Shown here in pieces: positions 1 to 6,899 of a stretch of DNA of 57,159 bases. The notes below the pieces were generated by a model. The model did no database searches. It was not told where the DNA came from and saw only the letters and a list, made by a program, of their open reading frames with translations. Numbering within the stretch: the stretch's first letter is position 1; each line of letters begins with the position of its first letter. The DNA is from Bacillota bacterium (GTDB lineage: Bacteria; Bacillota; Sulfobacillia; Sulfobacillales; Sulfobacillaceae). The position numbers were made by a program, and so were the translations under genes. The DNA lies in the NCBI GenBank assembly GCA_021797675.1, contig JAJZZH010000111.1, positions 1 to 57,159 of the forward strand, in the 5' to 3' direction.

Positions 1-55
1 GCGTTTCCGGATGGACACCCAGTGCTTTCGCAGCCTTGCCAATATTCACTAGCAT
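1..55 (-). CDS. IS607-like serine recombinase TnpA, N-terminus only (cut by window edge)
   Basis: Reading leftwards from an ATG at 53-55, the first 18 codons give MLVNIGKAAKALGVHPET, and the frame then runs off the window. This is the MerR-like helix-turn-helix opening typical of IS607-family TnpA recombinases, where an 'IGxAAxxLGVxxxTLRRW' stretch precedes the serine recombinase domain. A MerR-type regulator starts in a similar way, and so little is visible that the two cannot be separated. A TATAAT lies only 6 nt before the ATG, so the transcript may be almost leaderless. Confidence 0.45.
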   Translation of the reverse strand, partial: MLVNIGKAAKALGVHPET

Positions 56-61
56 ACCCAT

Positions 62-67
62 ATTATA
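62..67 (-). promoter_or_regulatory. Possible -10 box of the left-edge recombinase gene
   Basis: A perfect TATAAT on the minus strand ends 6 nt before the ATG at 53-55. The nearest -35-like hexamer, TGTACA at 83-88, leaves a short 15-nt spacer, so only the -10 is convincing. AAGGTG just upstream could instead be a ribosome binding site. Confidence 0.3.
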
Positions 68-136
68 CACCTTATGATGCGATGTACATAGATATCATGT
101 GATTTGTTTTAGCAGTTATTTACCCCAACCGGAGCG

Positions 137-1684
137 CTACGAAGGCGCTTCCGGGGGCCTGCGATGGGTGGGATCCTGGGGAGAGGTCAGGGGTGGCCGC
201 ATGACCTTCACATTGAGGGGTTTTCGCATCAATGCGGACAAGAAGAACGAACTTGACCATGGCCAGAGCGGCCAGAGGTAACTCACGCCGAACGACCGCG
301 TGTTGGCCAATATGGCCAGAGGAATCAATATCCCTAACCAGAATCCCGTCCAGGGGAGATAAACTACCGCCCCCACCCCAGTGGCAATCAATAAGAATGC
401 GCGCAACACGCGGATCGCCATACCAAAATCGATATCGGGGGCGGAAAATGTCCCCACCGCCGCCACGACCACGTAAATCATGACCTGTGCATCCAACAGC
501 TTTGCCTTTATGGCCACGCTGCCCATGAGCACCGCGCCAAAGAACCCCATAGACTGCCCTAGCGGATTCGGGGCGAAGATGAGCGCCAGTCGCAACAGAT
601 CCACCCCGATCTCGGTGGCCACGAGCTGCCAAAAAATAGGGATCTCGTGAATTTGGGGACTAACCAGAATATTCCACCCAGGCCCCAAGGCAGTGTGGCT
701 CGCCAGCATGGCATACCATAGCGGCGGACCCACCCAGGAGAAGAGCATGCCGAGAAAGCGCACCCATTTCAGATAGGATCCGATGAGCACGTCCTCATGA
801 TATTCCTCCACCGACTGCAAGAATGAAAACACGGTGACGGGCAGAATGAGCGCGTTGGGGGACGTATCGATGATGACCAGGACATGACCCTCACTGAGAT
901 GTTCGGCCGCTACATCGGGCCGTTCGGTGAACCGAGTCACCGGAAACGGGTTCCACCATGGTTTTTTGACGATCCATTCCTGCAAAGCCTTTTCGGACAT
1001 GGTCAGAACATCGACGTCAATGGCTTGGATTCTCCGCCGTACCTCGTCGACCAGACGGGCATTAGCGATATCCTTGATGAAAATCAGGGCAATATCCGCC
1101 TTGGAGCGCCGCCCCGCTTCGTGAATTTCTATCCGCAAATTCGGGTCGCGCAGTCGGCGCCGAATCATAACCGTATTGAAAATCATGGTTTCCACAAATC
1201 CGTCGTGCGGGCCGCGCAGCACGCGTTCCAGGGAGGGCTCCGCGGGATTGCGATCCGGATACTTGCGGACATCCATGATCACGGTGTGGCTGACTCCGTC
1301 GACCAGCAGTGCGCACGGTCCGGCCAGGATTTGCTCCGCCGTCTTGCTCAATTCTGTTTGTGCCGTCAATTCGATAAAGGGGATTTGGCGATTGAGCAAT
1401 TCCGTCAGACCGGCATTTTCCGCCGCGCCTTCCGGCGTTTGCAGAAATTGCTCCATGATGAGGGTAAGGTCGGTTTGCGAAACAAACGAGTCGAGATAGA
1501 CCAGCGCGGCGCGTTTTTGGCCAATCTTAAATTCCCGGACGATCAAATCAAAGGTTTCCTGGTAGCCGAGATATTGTTTCAGCCAGGTCAGATTATTATC
1601 GATGTCGGCGCTGACCGCCACCGTGCCCACCCGAGCTTTGCCCCGCTGCGTGTAGTGCACGTGGGCAAGTACCCGCTTATGCAT
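137..1684 (-). CDS. spoVAF: Spore germination GerA-family protein SpoVAF
   Basis: A 515-residue GerA-family membrane protein, close to the usual length of SpoVAF (about 490). The N-terminal half is the soluble GerA domain. From roughly residue 290 onward there are several hydrophobic membrane segments, ending in a basic, proline-rich tail. It is the last gene of the spoVA run, 18 nt after spoVAEA, which favours SpoVAF over a free-standing GerAA receptor subunit. SpoVAF is associated with germinant receptors and the SpoVA channel in the spore inner membrane; that role is taken from the family. The ATG has a GAGGAGA ribosome site 8 nt upstream. Confidence 0.88.
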   Translation of the reverse strand: MHKRVLAHVHYTQRGKARVGTVAVSADIDNNLTWLKQYLGYQETFDLIVREFKIGQKRAALVYLDSFVSQTDLTLIMEQFLQTPEGAAENAGLTELLNRQIPFIELTAQTELSKTAEQILAGPCALLVDGVSHTVIMDVRKYPDRNPAEPSLERVLRGPHDGFVETMIFNTVMIRRRLRDPNLRIEIHEAGRRSKADIALIFIKDIANARLVDEVRRRIQAIDVDVLTMSEKALQEWIVKKPWWNPFPVTRFTERPDVAAEHLSEGHVLVIIDTSPNALILPVTVFSFLQSVEEYHEDVLIGSYLKWVRFLGMLFSWVGPPLWYAMLASHTALGPGWNILVSPQIHEIPIFWQLVATEIGVDLLRLALIFAPNPLGQSMGFFGAVLMGSVAIKAKLLDAQVMIYVVVAAVGTFSAPDIDFGMAIRVLRAFLLIATGVGAVVYLPWTGFWLGILIPLAILANTRSFGVSYLWPLWPWSSSFFLSALMRKPLNVKVMRPPLTSPQDPTHRRPPEAPS

Positions 1685-1702
1685 GGCTCCGTTCTCCTCT
1701 GT

Positions 1703-2299
1703 TCAGCTGTCGTGGGAGACCGCAGTCCCCGGTGCTGCCGGGGTTTTGGGATCGAGAATCGCGCGCAAGGCCCGGAGGGTCACCGGCGACCCGTGCGCAG
1801 CCCCGTCGCTGCCCTCCATTTTCCCTGGGTCCCCGAGGCCGACCACCGGTATCTCGGAAAATTTGCGCAAAACATCGACCGTGTCTCCCCGCAATACCCT
1901 GCCGTCAACCTGTCCGCGCTTGTTCACGGCCTGCCGCACCGTCCTTTGCCGGTTGTCGACCGAAAGATCCGGAACCACTCCGGCAACCCCGCGGGTATCG
2001 GCGGCCACCGCGATGACTCCCCGCACCTCAAGTTGGTCGGAGGCCAAGATTGCGGCGAGATCCCGCTCTCCCTTACCCGTTCCCGCTTCTCCGCGATCAT
2101 CCACCATGGCCACCACGGGCGTTTGAGCATCCTCCCCCGCGGCCAAAATGGCGTCGATCAGTGGCTGTCCGCTGATGGGCGTAGGATTGCCCCGAGTGGC
2201 CTTCACCACCTTCAATCCGATCTCCTGACACGCGGCGTGAATCCCCCGGTATGCCGTCGTGTCGCCGTCGGTAACCACGATCACCTGTTGCTTGGACAC
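1703..2299 (-). CDS. spoVAEA: Stage V sporulation protein AEA
   Basis: A soluble protein of 198 residues matching SpoVAEA (about 200). It opens with a nucleotide-binding-like 'VIVVTDGDTTAY' strand and has a Toprim-like 'VVAMVDDRGEAG' acidic motif. SpoVAEA belongs to the SpoVA set that moves Ca-dipicolinate in and out of the spore. Start choice: an ATG at 2315-2317 lies upstream of, and an ATG at 2303-2305 lies directly against, the AGGAGGG ribosome site, whereas the GTG at 2297-2299 is 6 nt after it. The GTG is preferred. If the far ATG were used the protein would be 204 residues. Confidence 0.85.
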   Translation of the reverse strand: MSKQQVIVVTDGDTTAYRGIHAACQEIGLKVVKATRGNPTPISGQPLIDAILAAGEDAQTPVVAMVDDRGEAGTGKGERDLAAILASDQLEVRGVIAVAADTRGVAGVVPDLSVDNRQRTVRQAVNKRGQVDGRVLRGDTVDVLRKFSEIPVVGLGDPGKMEGSDGAAHGSPVTLRALRAILDPKTPAAPGTAVSHDS

Positions 2300-2320
2300 C
2301 CGCATCCCTCCTTGCATGGC

Positions 2321-2671
2321 TTAAGCCTTGGGTCGAAAAGCCAACGCCGCGGCCAGTCCGAACAGCAGCGCCGCCTTGACTCCGCCGGCGGCAGCCGTAA
2401 ACCCTCCGGTGAACAGGCCCCAAACCCCTTTTTCCTGGACAGCCTGGTCAATGCCTTTCACCAACACGTAGCCGAACCCGGGCAGGGGCACCGTGGCACC
2501 GGCGCCGGCGGCCTCCACCAACTTGCCGTAGACCCCCAGGCCACCCGCCACCGCTCCCAGCACGACGAACAATACCACCGTTTTAGCGGGCGTGAGCTTC
2601 AAGGCGTCCATCACCAGTTGCGCGAGCGCACACATGAGACCTCCGACCAAAAACGCCCAGACAAACATCAT
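2321..2671 (-). CDS. spoVAEB: Stage V sporulation protein AEB
   Basis: A small integral membrane protein (116 residues) with about three or four hydrophobic helices, matching the SpoVAE/SpoVAEB family. The N-terminal 'VWAFLVGGLMCALAQLV' is also echoed in the paralogue SpoVAC encoded two genes upstream. It is a core subunit of the SpoVA channel for dipicolinic acid in the spore inner membrane. The ATG overlaps the stop of spoVAD by 4 bases, so translation is probably coupled. The downstream gene spoVAEA follows after a short gap. Confidence 0.9.
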   Translation of the reverse strand: MMFVWAFLVGGLMCALAQLVMDALKLTPAKTVVLFVVLGAVAGGLGVYGKLVEAAGAGATVPLPGFGYVLVKGIDQAVQEKGVWGLFTGGFTAAAGGVKAALLFGLAAALAFRPKA

Positions 2672-3693
2672 GGCGAGTCACCATGCCGACTGAAGGACAC
2701 CGCATGGGCGATGGCGGGGATGCTTTCTCCCTGTTGAGACGAGGTCGGCGAGAACAGCGCGCCGGTGGCCGCCAACAAGATCCGACGCCATCGCCCCGTT
2801 CGCAAGTGACGGTACAGATATCCGCTAAAGACGCTCGCCGCGCACCCGGCTCCCGACCCGCCGTTGTGTACGTCCTGGCGCTCGATGTCATACAGCAAAT
2901 GACCGCAGTCCTCCAGGTTGGTGCCGAGATCGAAGTGATATTCCGTATGCGCCAAATGGGCCGCCAATTTCATGCCAAACACCCCCAAGTCCCCGGTTAC
3001 GATGGCGTCGTAGGCCTCCACCGCCTCCCCGAGTGCGTCTAGGTGGCGCTGGATGGTATCCACCGCGGCCGGCGCCATGGCGCTGGCCATGTCGTTGGCA
3101 TCTTTCGATCCCCAGTCAACGACCCGGCCGAAGGTGACGGCGTCAACGACCACTGGGGTGGGCTCTGCCACTAACAGCACGGCACCCGCGGCGGTAGCGG
3201 TCCAGGATGCCGTGGGAGTTCGCTGGTAGCCGAGTTCCAGCGGAAAGCGAAACTGACGTTCGGCGGTCAAGTGATGGCTCGATGCCGCCACCAACACGGT
3301 GCGCGGTCCCTTCCGACCGACTGTGGATGCCCCCACCGCCAACGCCTCGGTAAAGCTCGCGCAAGCGGAAAATAGGCCCACCAAGGGACGTTGATGGCGC
3401 CGTCCTTCAAAATCGGTCGCAATCAGCTGGTCCATTAAGTCTCCACCGATGACCAGGTCAACGTCTGACCAGGCGCGAGACGCCTTGGCCAGCGCCGTGT
3501 CCTGAGTTTGGGCGAGCAGGGCCTGCTCCGCCTTTTCGAATGACGAGAAGGCCTCGCCCTCATCCCGCCACACCACATCAAAATACTGGCCTAGCGGGCC
3601 CTCTCCTTCTTTGCGGCCGACACAGGCGGCCGTCTCCGCAATGTAGGCTTCGGCCGTGCGATAGCTAGCCTCGCCAATCTGCTCAGCAATCAT
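2668..3693 (-). CDS. spoVAD: Stage V sporulation protein AD
   Basis: A 341-residue thiolase-fold protein of the SpoVAD family. Visible family landmarks are 'IGGDLMDQLIATDF', 'GLFSACASFTEAL' (the position of the ketosynthase cysteine) and 'VTGDLGVFGMKL'. SpoVAD binds dipicolinic acid directly and is peripheral to the spore inner membrane; it is not a working condensing enzyme. It sits between spoVAC (1-base junction at 3693) and spoVAEB (4-base overlap), the order seen in Bacillus and Clostridia. Expression from sigma-G in the forespore is expected from the family; no promoter could be pinned down. Confidence 0.92.
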   Translation of the reverse strand: MIAEQIGEASYRTAEAYIAETAACVGRKEGEGPLGQYFDVVWRDEGEAFSSFEKAEQALLAQTQDTALAKASRAWSDVDLVIGGDLMDQLIATDFEGRRHQRPLVGLFSACASFTEALAVGASTVGRKGPRTVLVAASSHHLTAERQFRFPLELGYQRTPTASWTATAAGAVLLVAEPTPVVVDAVTFGRVVDWGSKDANDMASAMAPAAVDTIQRHLDALGEAVEAYDAIVTGDLGVFGMKLAAHLAHTEYHFDLGTNLEDCGHLLYDIERQDVHNGGSGAGCAASVFSGYLYRHLRTGRWRRILLAATGALFSPTSSQQGESIPAIAHAVSFSRHGDSP

Positions 3694-4157
3694 CAGCCAA
3701 TCCCCAGCCCATATCTAATCGCACCCATCACAAACGCCGTGGCCATGCCATAGACCAGTACCGGCCCGGCCAGCGTAAACAACTTGGCACCGACGCCCAT
3801 AATCAGTCCTTCAGCACGGTACTCCATGGCGGGTGCGACCATGGCGTTGGCGAATCCGGTAATCGGCAGCGTTCCGCCCATACCGCCGAGCTCAACGATT
3901 CGGTCATACCACCCGAGCCCCGTGAACAGCGCCCCCAAGCCCACCAGCACGATGGACGTGGGGGTGGCCGCTCGGTTTCCCGTCAATCCCGCCTGTTGAA
4001 ATCCCCAGGTAATTCCCTGGCCCAATAATGCAATCATCCCGCCCACAACAAATGCCCACCACACGTTGTGGATGACCGCCGGTTTGGGTCGTATACGATC
4101 TGCGTAGGCGTGATACCGTTGAATCCGAGGGGCTTGGCCCCGAACTTCGGCACCCAT
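3693..4157 (-). CDS. spoVAC: Stage V sporulation protein AC
   Basis: A membrane protein of 154 residues with the SpoVAC profile. A short polar N-terminus is followed by 'WWAFVVGGMIALLGQGI', then three more hydrophobic segments, including 'GLGALFTGLGWYDRIVELGG' and a C-terminal helix. SpoVAC is a pore-forming, mechanosensitive-like subunit of the dipicolinate channel. The start is the ATG at 4155-4157, behind a GACGAGG site. A longer in-frame extension to 4277 would add about 40 residues of non-conserved, charged sequence and run through the 4216-4244 hairpin and into the dodecin gene, so it was rejected. Confidence 0.9.
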   Translation of the reverse strand: MGAEVRGQAPRIQRYHAYADRIRPKPAVIHNVWWAFVVGGMIALLGQGITWGFQQAGLTGNRAATPTSIVLVGLGALFTGLGWYDRIVELGGMGGTLPITGFANAMVAPAMEYRAEGLIMGVGAKLFTLAGPVLVYGMATAFVMGAIRYGLGIG

Positions 4158-4215
4158 ATGACCTCGTCCCCTATTCGCTTCACTTTGGATTGGCAACGCT
4201 GCAATTGCCGGAAAT

Positions 4216-4244
4216 CCAACGAGGGAGAGATTTTCCCTCGTTGG
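4216..4244 (-). terminator. Perfect hairpin between dodecin and spoVAC
   Basis: An 11-bp perfect inverted repeat (4216-4226 with 4234-4244, arms CCAACGAGGGA / TCCCTCGTTGG) with a 7-nt loop starts one base after the dodecin stop codon. On the minus strand no T-run follows, so it may be an attenuator or mRNA-processing and stability element separating spoIIA-dodecin from spoVAC rather than a strong intrinsic terminator. Confidence 0.5.
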
Positions 4245-4245
4245 C

Positions 4246-4461
4246 CTATCGCCGATTCGGGTCGACGCCAAAGGCAATCTTGACGTCCACCTTGTATTCG
4301 TTCACCTTGCCATTGGCCACGGTTGCGGTCCAATTGGTCACCTCGACGCCCGTAATGTTGTCCACGGTTTTGTTGGCCTCCTGCACCGCATCTTCTACGG
4401 CGTGTTGCCAACTGGTCGGAGATTCCCCGACGAGTTCGATCACCTTGGCTACCCTGCCCAT
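4246..4461 (-). CDS. Dodecin family flavin-binding protein
   Basis: A 71-residue protein matching the dodecin fold: short strand 'MGRVAKVIELVGESP', helix 'WQHAVEDAVQEANKTV', then strands 'ITGVEVTNWTATV' and 'VNEYKVDVKIAFGVD'. Dodecins form hollow 12-mers that store flavins or related cofactors; the tryptophan in 'VTNWTATV' is at the position that stacks on the isoalloxazine ring. The start at 4459-4461 follows a strong AAAGGGAGG site with 8-nt spacing; the longer frame to 4569 is not conserved-looking. It lies 91 nt downstream of sigF and upstream of spoVAC, an odd place for this gene. A role in spores is only inferred from position. Confidence 0.88.
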   Translation of the reverse strand: MGRVAKVIELVGESPTSWQHAVEDAVQEANKTVDNITGVEVTNWTATVANGKVNEYKVDVKIAFGVDPNRR

Positions 4462-4552
4462 AAAAAAACCTCCCTTTCCCTTCCGCCCCGCGGAGGGTCC
4501 AGGAGTATTATGGTCCGACACGGTCGTTTTCACTCCCTCAGAACTTTCGCTG

Positions 4553-5299
4553 TCAGTCCCTCTCCTCAAGGGCGGAGCGGAGGCGGTCCAGGGCCCGCCG
4601 TTCTAGGCGCGAGACCTGCACCTGCGAAACGCCCAGCCGGTCGGCGACCTCCATTTGGGTTCGGCCTTCCACAAAGCGCGCCTTCAGGATATATTGCTCG
4701 CGACTGTCCAGGTGACCAAACGCTTCGTTCAACGCGAGTTGCTCAAGCCAGTCATTTTCCGTTTTGGGATCTCGAATACTGTCCTCTAGGCGGCTTTCGG
4801 CACCCGCCGACGTCTCCATGACCTGGTTCAGCGAAGAGACGGGCCGAGACGCCTCCAACGCCTCGGTGATGTCCGCCACATCGACCGCGAGTTCCTTGGC
4901 AATTTCTACCGCCGTTGGGTCCCGACTCAAACTTTGGGCGAGGCGCAGGCGAGCTTGATCCACCTTCATGGCCAGTTCACGCAGCGAGCGCGCCACCCGA
5001 ATAGGCTGGTCGTCGCGCAAGGATCGGCGGATTTCTCCCATGATCAGGGGCACCGCATAGGTGGAGAACTTAAGACCGCGCTCAGGATCAAACCGATCAA
5101 TCGCCTTTAACAGACCGATGGACCCGACTTGGAACAAATCATCAATATCATAACCTCGGCCTTGAAACCGATGCACGATGTGCCAAACGAGGTTCCAGTG
5201 GCGTCTGACCAATTCGTCGCGGGCTGGCCGATCGCCAGATCTCGCCTGCTGGTAAAGGGAGTTCGCGTCGGCCGCGTCCCAACCCTGGTCACTGGGCAT
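4553..5299 (-). CDS. sigF: RNA polymerase sporulation sigma factor SigF
   Basis: A 248-residue group-3 sigma factor. Region 2 is seen in 'DIDDLFQVGSIGLLKAIDRF' and 'FSTYAVPLIMGEIRRSLRDD', region 3 in 'ELAMKVDQARLRLAQ', and the region 4.2 helix-turn-helix in 'RTQMEVADRLGVSQVQVSRL'. SigF is the first forespore-specific sigma factor, held inactive by SpoIIAB until SpoIIAA releases it. It is the third gene of the spoIIAA-spoIIAB-sigF operon, overlapping spoIIAB by 11 bases, which fits stoichiometric coupled synthesis. Confidence 0.95.
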   Translation of the reverse strand: MPSDQGWDAADANSLYQQARSGDRPARDELVRRHWNLVWHIVHRFQGRGYDIDDLFQVGSIGLLKAIDRFDPERGLKFSTYAVPLIMGEIRRSLRDDQPIRVARSLRELAMKVDQARLRLAQSLSRDPTAVEIAKELAVDVADITEALEASRPVSSLNQVMETSAGAESRLEDSIRDPKTENDWLEQLALNEAFGHLDSREQYILKARFVEGRTQMEVADRLGVSQVQVSRLERRALDRLRSALEERD

Positions 5300-5741
5300 C
5301 TTGCGTCAACGCCTCCGGTCTTCCGGGTTTCCGTGACATCTCCACCCGAGTCCCCCGGCGGAGTTGCGAGCGTACCGTGACCTGATGCATGAACGACTCC
5401 ATAAAGACAAATCCCAGTCCCATCCGTTCCGGATCGGAAGAAAACGCCGGCTGGCGAGCAAGTTCAACGTCGCGGATACCGACTCCCCAATCCTCGACCG
5501 CGACCAGGAAGTCGCCATCCGCGATTTGGCATTCCACCAGAATCCATCCGTCTCGGCGGCCGGGATACCCGTGAATCACCGCGTTGGACACCGCCTCCGA
5601 GACGGCCACCTTGATTTCCTCCAGCTCACTCAGCGAAAATCCCGCCTGGGCAGCCATGTGAGCGACGGCCAAGCGGGTCAGTCCCACGTTTTCCGGCACG
5701 GACAGGCACCGTAATTCGAAATGATTTGTCATATTGGCCAT
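5289..5741 (-). CDS. spoIIAB: Anti-sigma F factor SpoIIAB (serine kinase)
   Basis: A 150-residue GHKL-type kinase of the RsbW/SpoIIAB family. The N box is 'EAVSNAVIHGYPG', the G1 box 'VEDWGVGI', and the G2-like segment 'ERMGLGFVFMESFMHQV'. SpoIIAB binds and silences SigF and phosphorylates SpoIIAA on serine. It lies 18 nt after spoIIAA and overlaps sigF by 11 bases. The ATG at 5741 gives the usual family length; a strong ribosome site (AAAGGAGCGC) precedes it. Confidence 0.95.
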   Translation of the reverse strand: MANMTNHFELRCLSVPENVGLTRLAVAHMAAQAGFSLSELEEIKVAVSEAVSNAVIHGYPGRRDGWILVECQIADGDFLVAVEDWGVGIRDVELARQPAFSSDPERMGLGFVFMESFMHQVTVRSQLRRGTRVEMSRKPGRPEALTQDAQ

Positions 5742-5759
5742 CGATGTTGCGCTCCTTTC

Positions 5760-6107
5760 TCACCCCGAAGCAGAGTCGGTCACCGGCGGTTGGGGACGCG
5801 CGTCAACCACCGGCATTATCGAAGGAATCCCGGCTACTTCCAAAACGGTACGCACCGCCGGCCGGACTCCTACCAGGCTAAGTTCCCGTCCCGCGCTGTG
5901 CAGTCGCCGATAGCGGCCCAAGATCACGCCCAGGCCGGAGCTGTCGACGAAACCAACCTCACCCAGATCGAGGACGACCTGCTGCAGGGGATAATGTCCC
6001 AATAATTCGTCGAGGGCCGCGGTCAATGCCTTGGCGGTCGTCAGATCGAGGTCGCCGTTTAAGGCCAGTACCAAGCGCTGGCCGTCCAGCATGTGGATTA
6101 TCGTCAT
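5760..6107 (-). CDS. spoIIAA: Anti-sigma F factor antagonist SpoIIAA
   Basis: A STAS-domain protein of 115 residues. The signature 'VGFVDSSGLGVILGRYR' carries the regulatory serine, most likely Ser57. When unphosphorylated it binds SpoIIAB and frees SigF; SpoIIE, not in this window, removes the phosphate. First gene of the spoIIA operon. Upstream lies a 344-nt gap rather than dacF directly: in Bacillus dacF abuts this operon, while here a DksA-like gene sits between them. A Spo0A~P/sigma-H promoter would be expected in the gap, but no convincing match was found. Confidence 0.94.
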   Translation of the reverse strand: MTIIHMLDGQRLVLALNGDLDLTTAKALTAALDELLGHYPLQQVVLDLGEVGFVDSSGLGVILGRYRRLHSAGRELSLVGVRPAVRTVLEVAGIPSIMPVVDARPQPPVTDSASG

Positions 6108-6451
6108 GGTTGTTGGTCGTCCCCTTTATCGATTGGTTACCGAAAAGTTCTGGACAACCCCATGATACTGCCTGCGGCCGGCAAAAAAAGGGGAGAGGCG
6201 CGGCCGCCGTCGGTCAATATTCGGCAGACTTCCGCTCGGTTCGCTGCGTCTTGCTCAACCGGCAGGAGTGAACCGGGCCATGAGCGGGCAACCGGCTTCG
6301 TCAACCCACCAAGGCACGGGTTCGAGGCATCCGCCACGTAGAAGGTGAGCGGGTCGGTGCCCCCGGGGGAGACCTCTAGGGGCGATCCCCTCCCGGCGAC
6401 GTCCTGACCCGCGCCCGCCGGTTCGTTTGACGTTACCGTATCGCGCGGATG
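6108..6451 (-). other. Intergenic region upstream of spoIIAA
   Basis: No coding frame here looks real. The minus strand holds a run of seven T (plus-strand A run at 6183-6189) just after a GC-rich GGCGGCCGCGCC segment (6197-6208), possibly the terminator of the DksA-like gene. The promoter for spoIIA should lie between about 6110 and 6180, but I could not assign sigma-H boxes with confidence. Confidence 0.4.
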
Positions 6452-6805
6452 CTAGGGAAGATTGACATGTTCTGCGCATGACAGACAACACGCTGCTTCC
6501 GGCTCGGCCTCCAGCCGGGCTGGCTCAATCGCCGCCCCGCAGCGGTCACAGCGGCCATAGCTGCCTTGGTCGATTTTGGCCAATGCACGCCCGACGTCGT
6601 CTCGCCGGCGCCGGAGATGGCGCACCAGCCCCATGTCGAGTTCTCGATTCGCCGTGATGGTGCCGAGGTCCCCGGGATGGTTGTCGTATGCGCTCAACTC
6701 TTGGCTGGACCCGGTCTCGGTGGAACGCAACCGATTCTCCAGCCGGGCCAGTTCCGCGCTCAGGCGATGATGAAGACGTTTCAGGCGTACTTGACCTTGA
6801 AGCAT
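6452..6805 (-). CDS. DksA/TraR-family C4 zinc-finger protein (YteA-like)
   Basis: A protein of 117 residues: an N-terminal coiled coil ('VRLKRLHHRLSAELARLEN'), a central 'TANRELDMGLVRHLRRRRDD' helix and a C-terminal zinc finger with cysteines in 'RCDRCGAAI' and 'CLSCAEH'. The organisation is that of Bacillus YteA/YocK-type DksA homologues. DksA proteins enter the RNA polymerase secondary channel; whether this one does is unknown. The ATG at 6805 sits behind GAGGAGG. The frame extends upstream to 6973 and into the dacF gene, but that part lacks family features. Placed between dacF and spoIIAA. Confidence 0.8.
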   Translation of the reverse strand: MLQGQVRLKRLHHRLSAELARLENRLRSTETGSSQELSAYDNHPGDLGTITANRELDMGLVRHLRRRRDDVGRALAKIDQGSYGRCDRCGAAIEPARLEAEPEAACCLSCAEHVNLP

Positions 6806-6899
6806 CTCACCGTAGTCCTCCTCGCTTCTGCTTTGGTCAGTCGCCTTCCCCTGCTTCAGGCGACAGTTGGATGGTGCGCACGCCATCCGCTCCAGCCGC

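Noticed and set aside
884-2737. Long plus-strand open frame opposite spoVAF and spoVAEA (617 codons)
   Set aside because: It runs antisense across three convincing spore genes, has a low-complexity His/Arg/Pro-rich translation and no ribosome site; GC-rich DNA often gives such shadow frames.
6255-6491. Minus-strand frame in the spoIIA leader region
   Set aside because: Overlaps the end of the DksA-like gene and reads as Arg/Gly-rich chance sequence.
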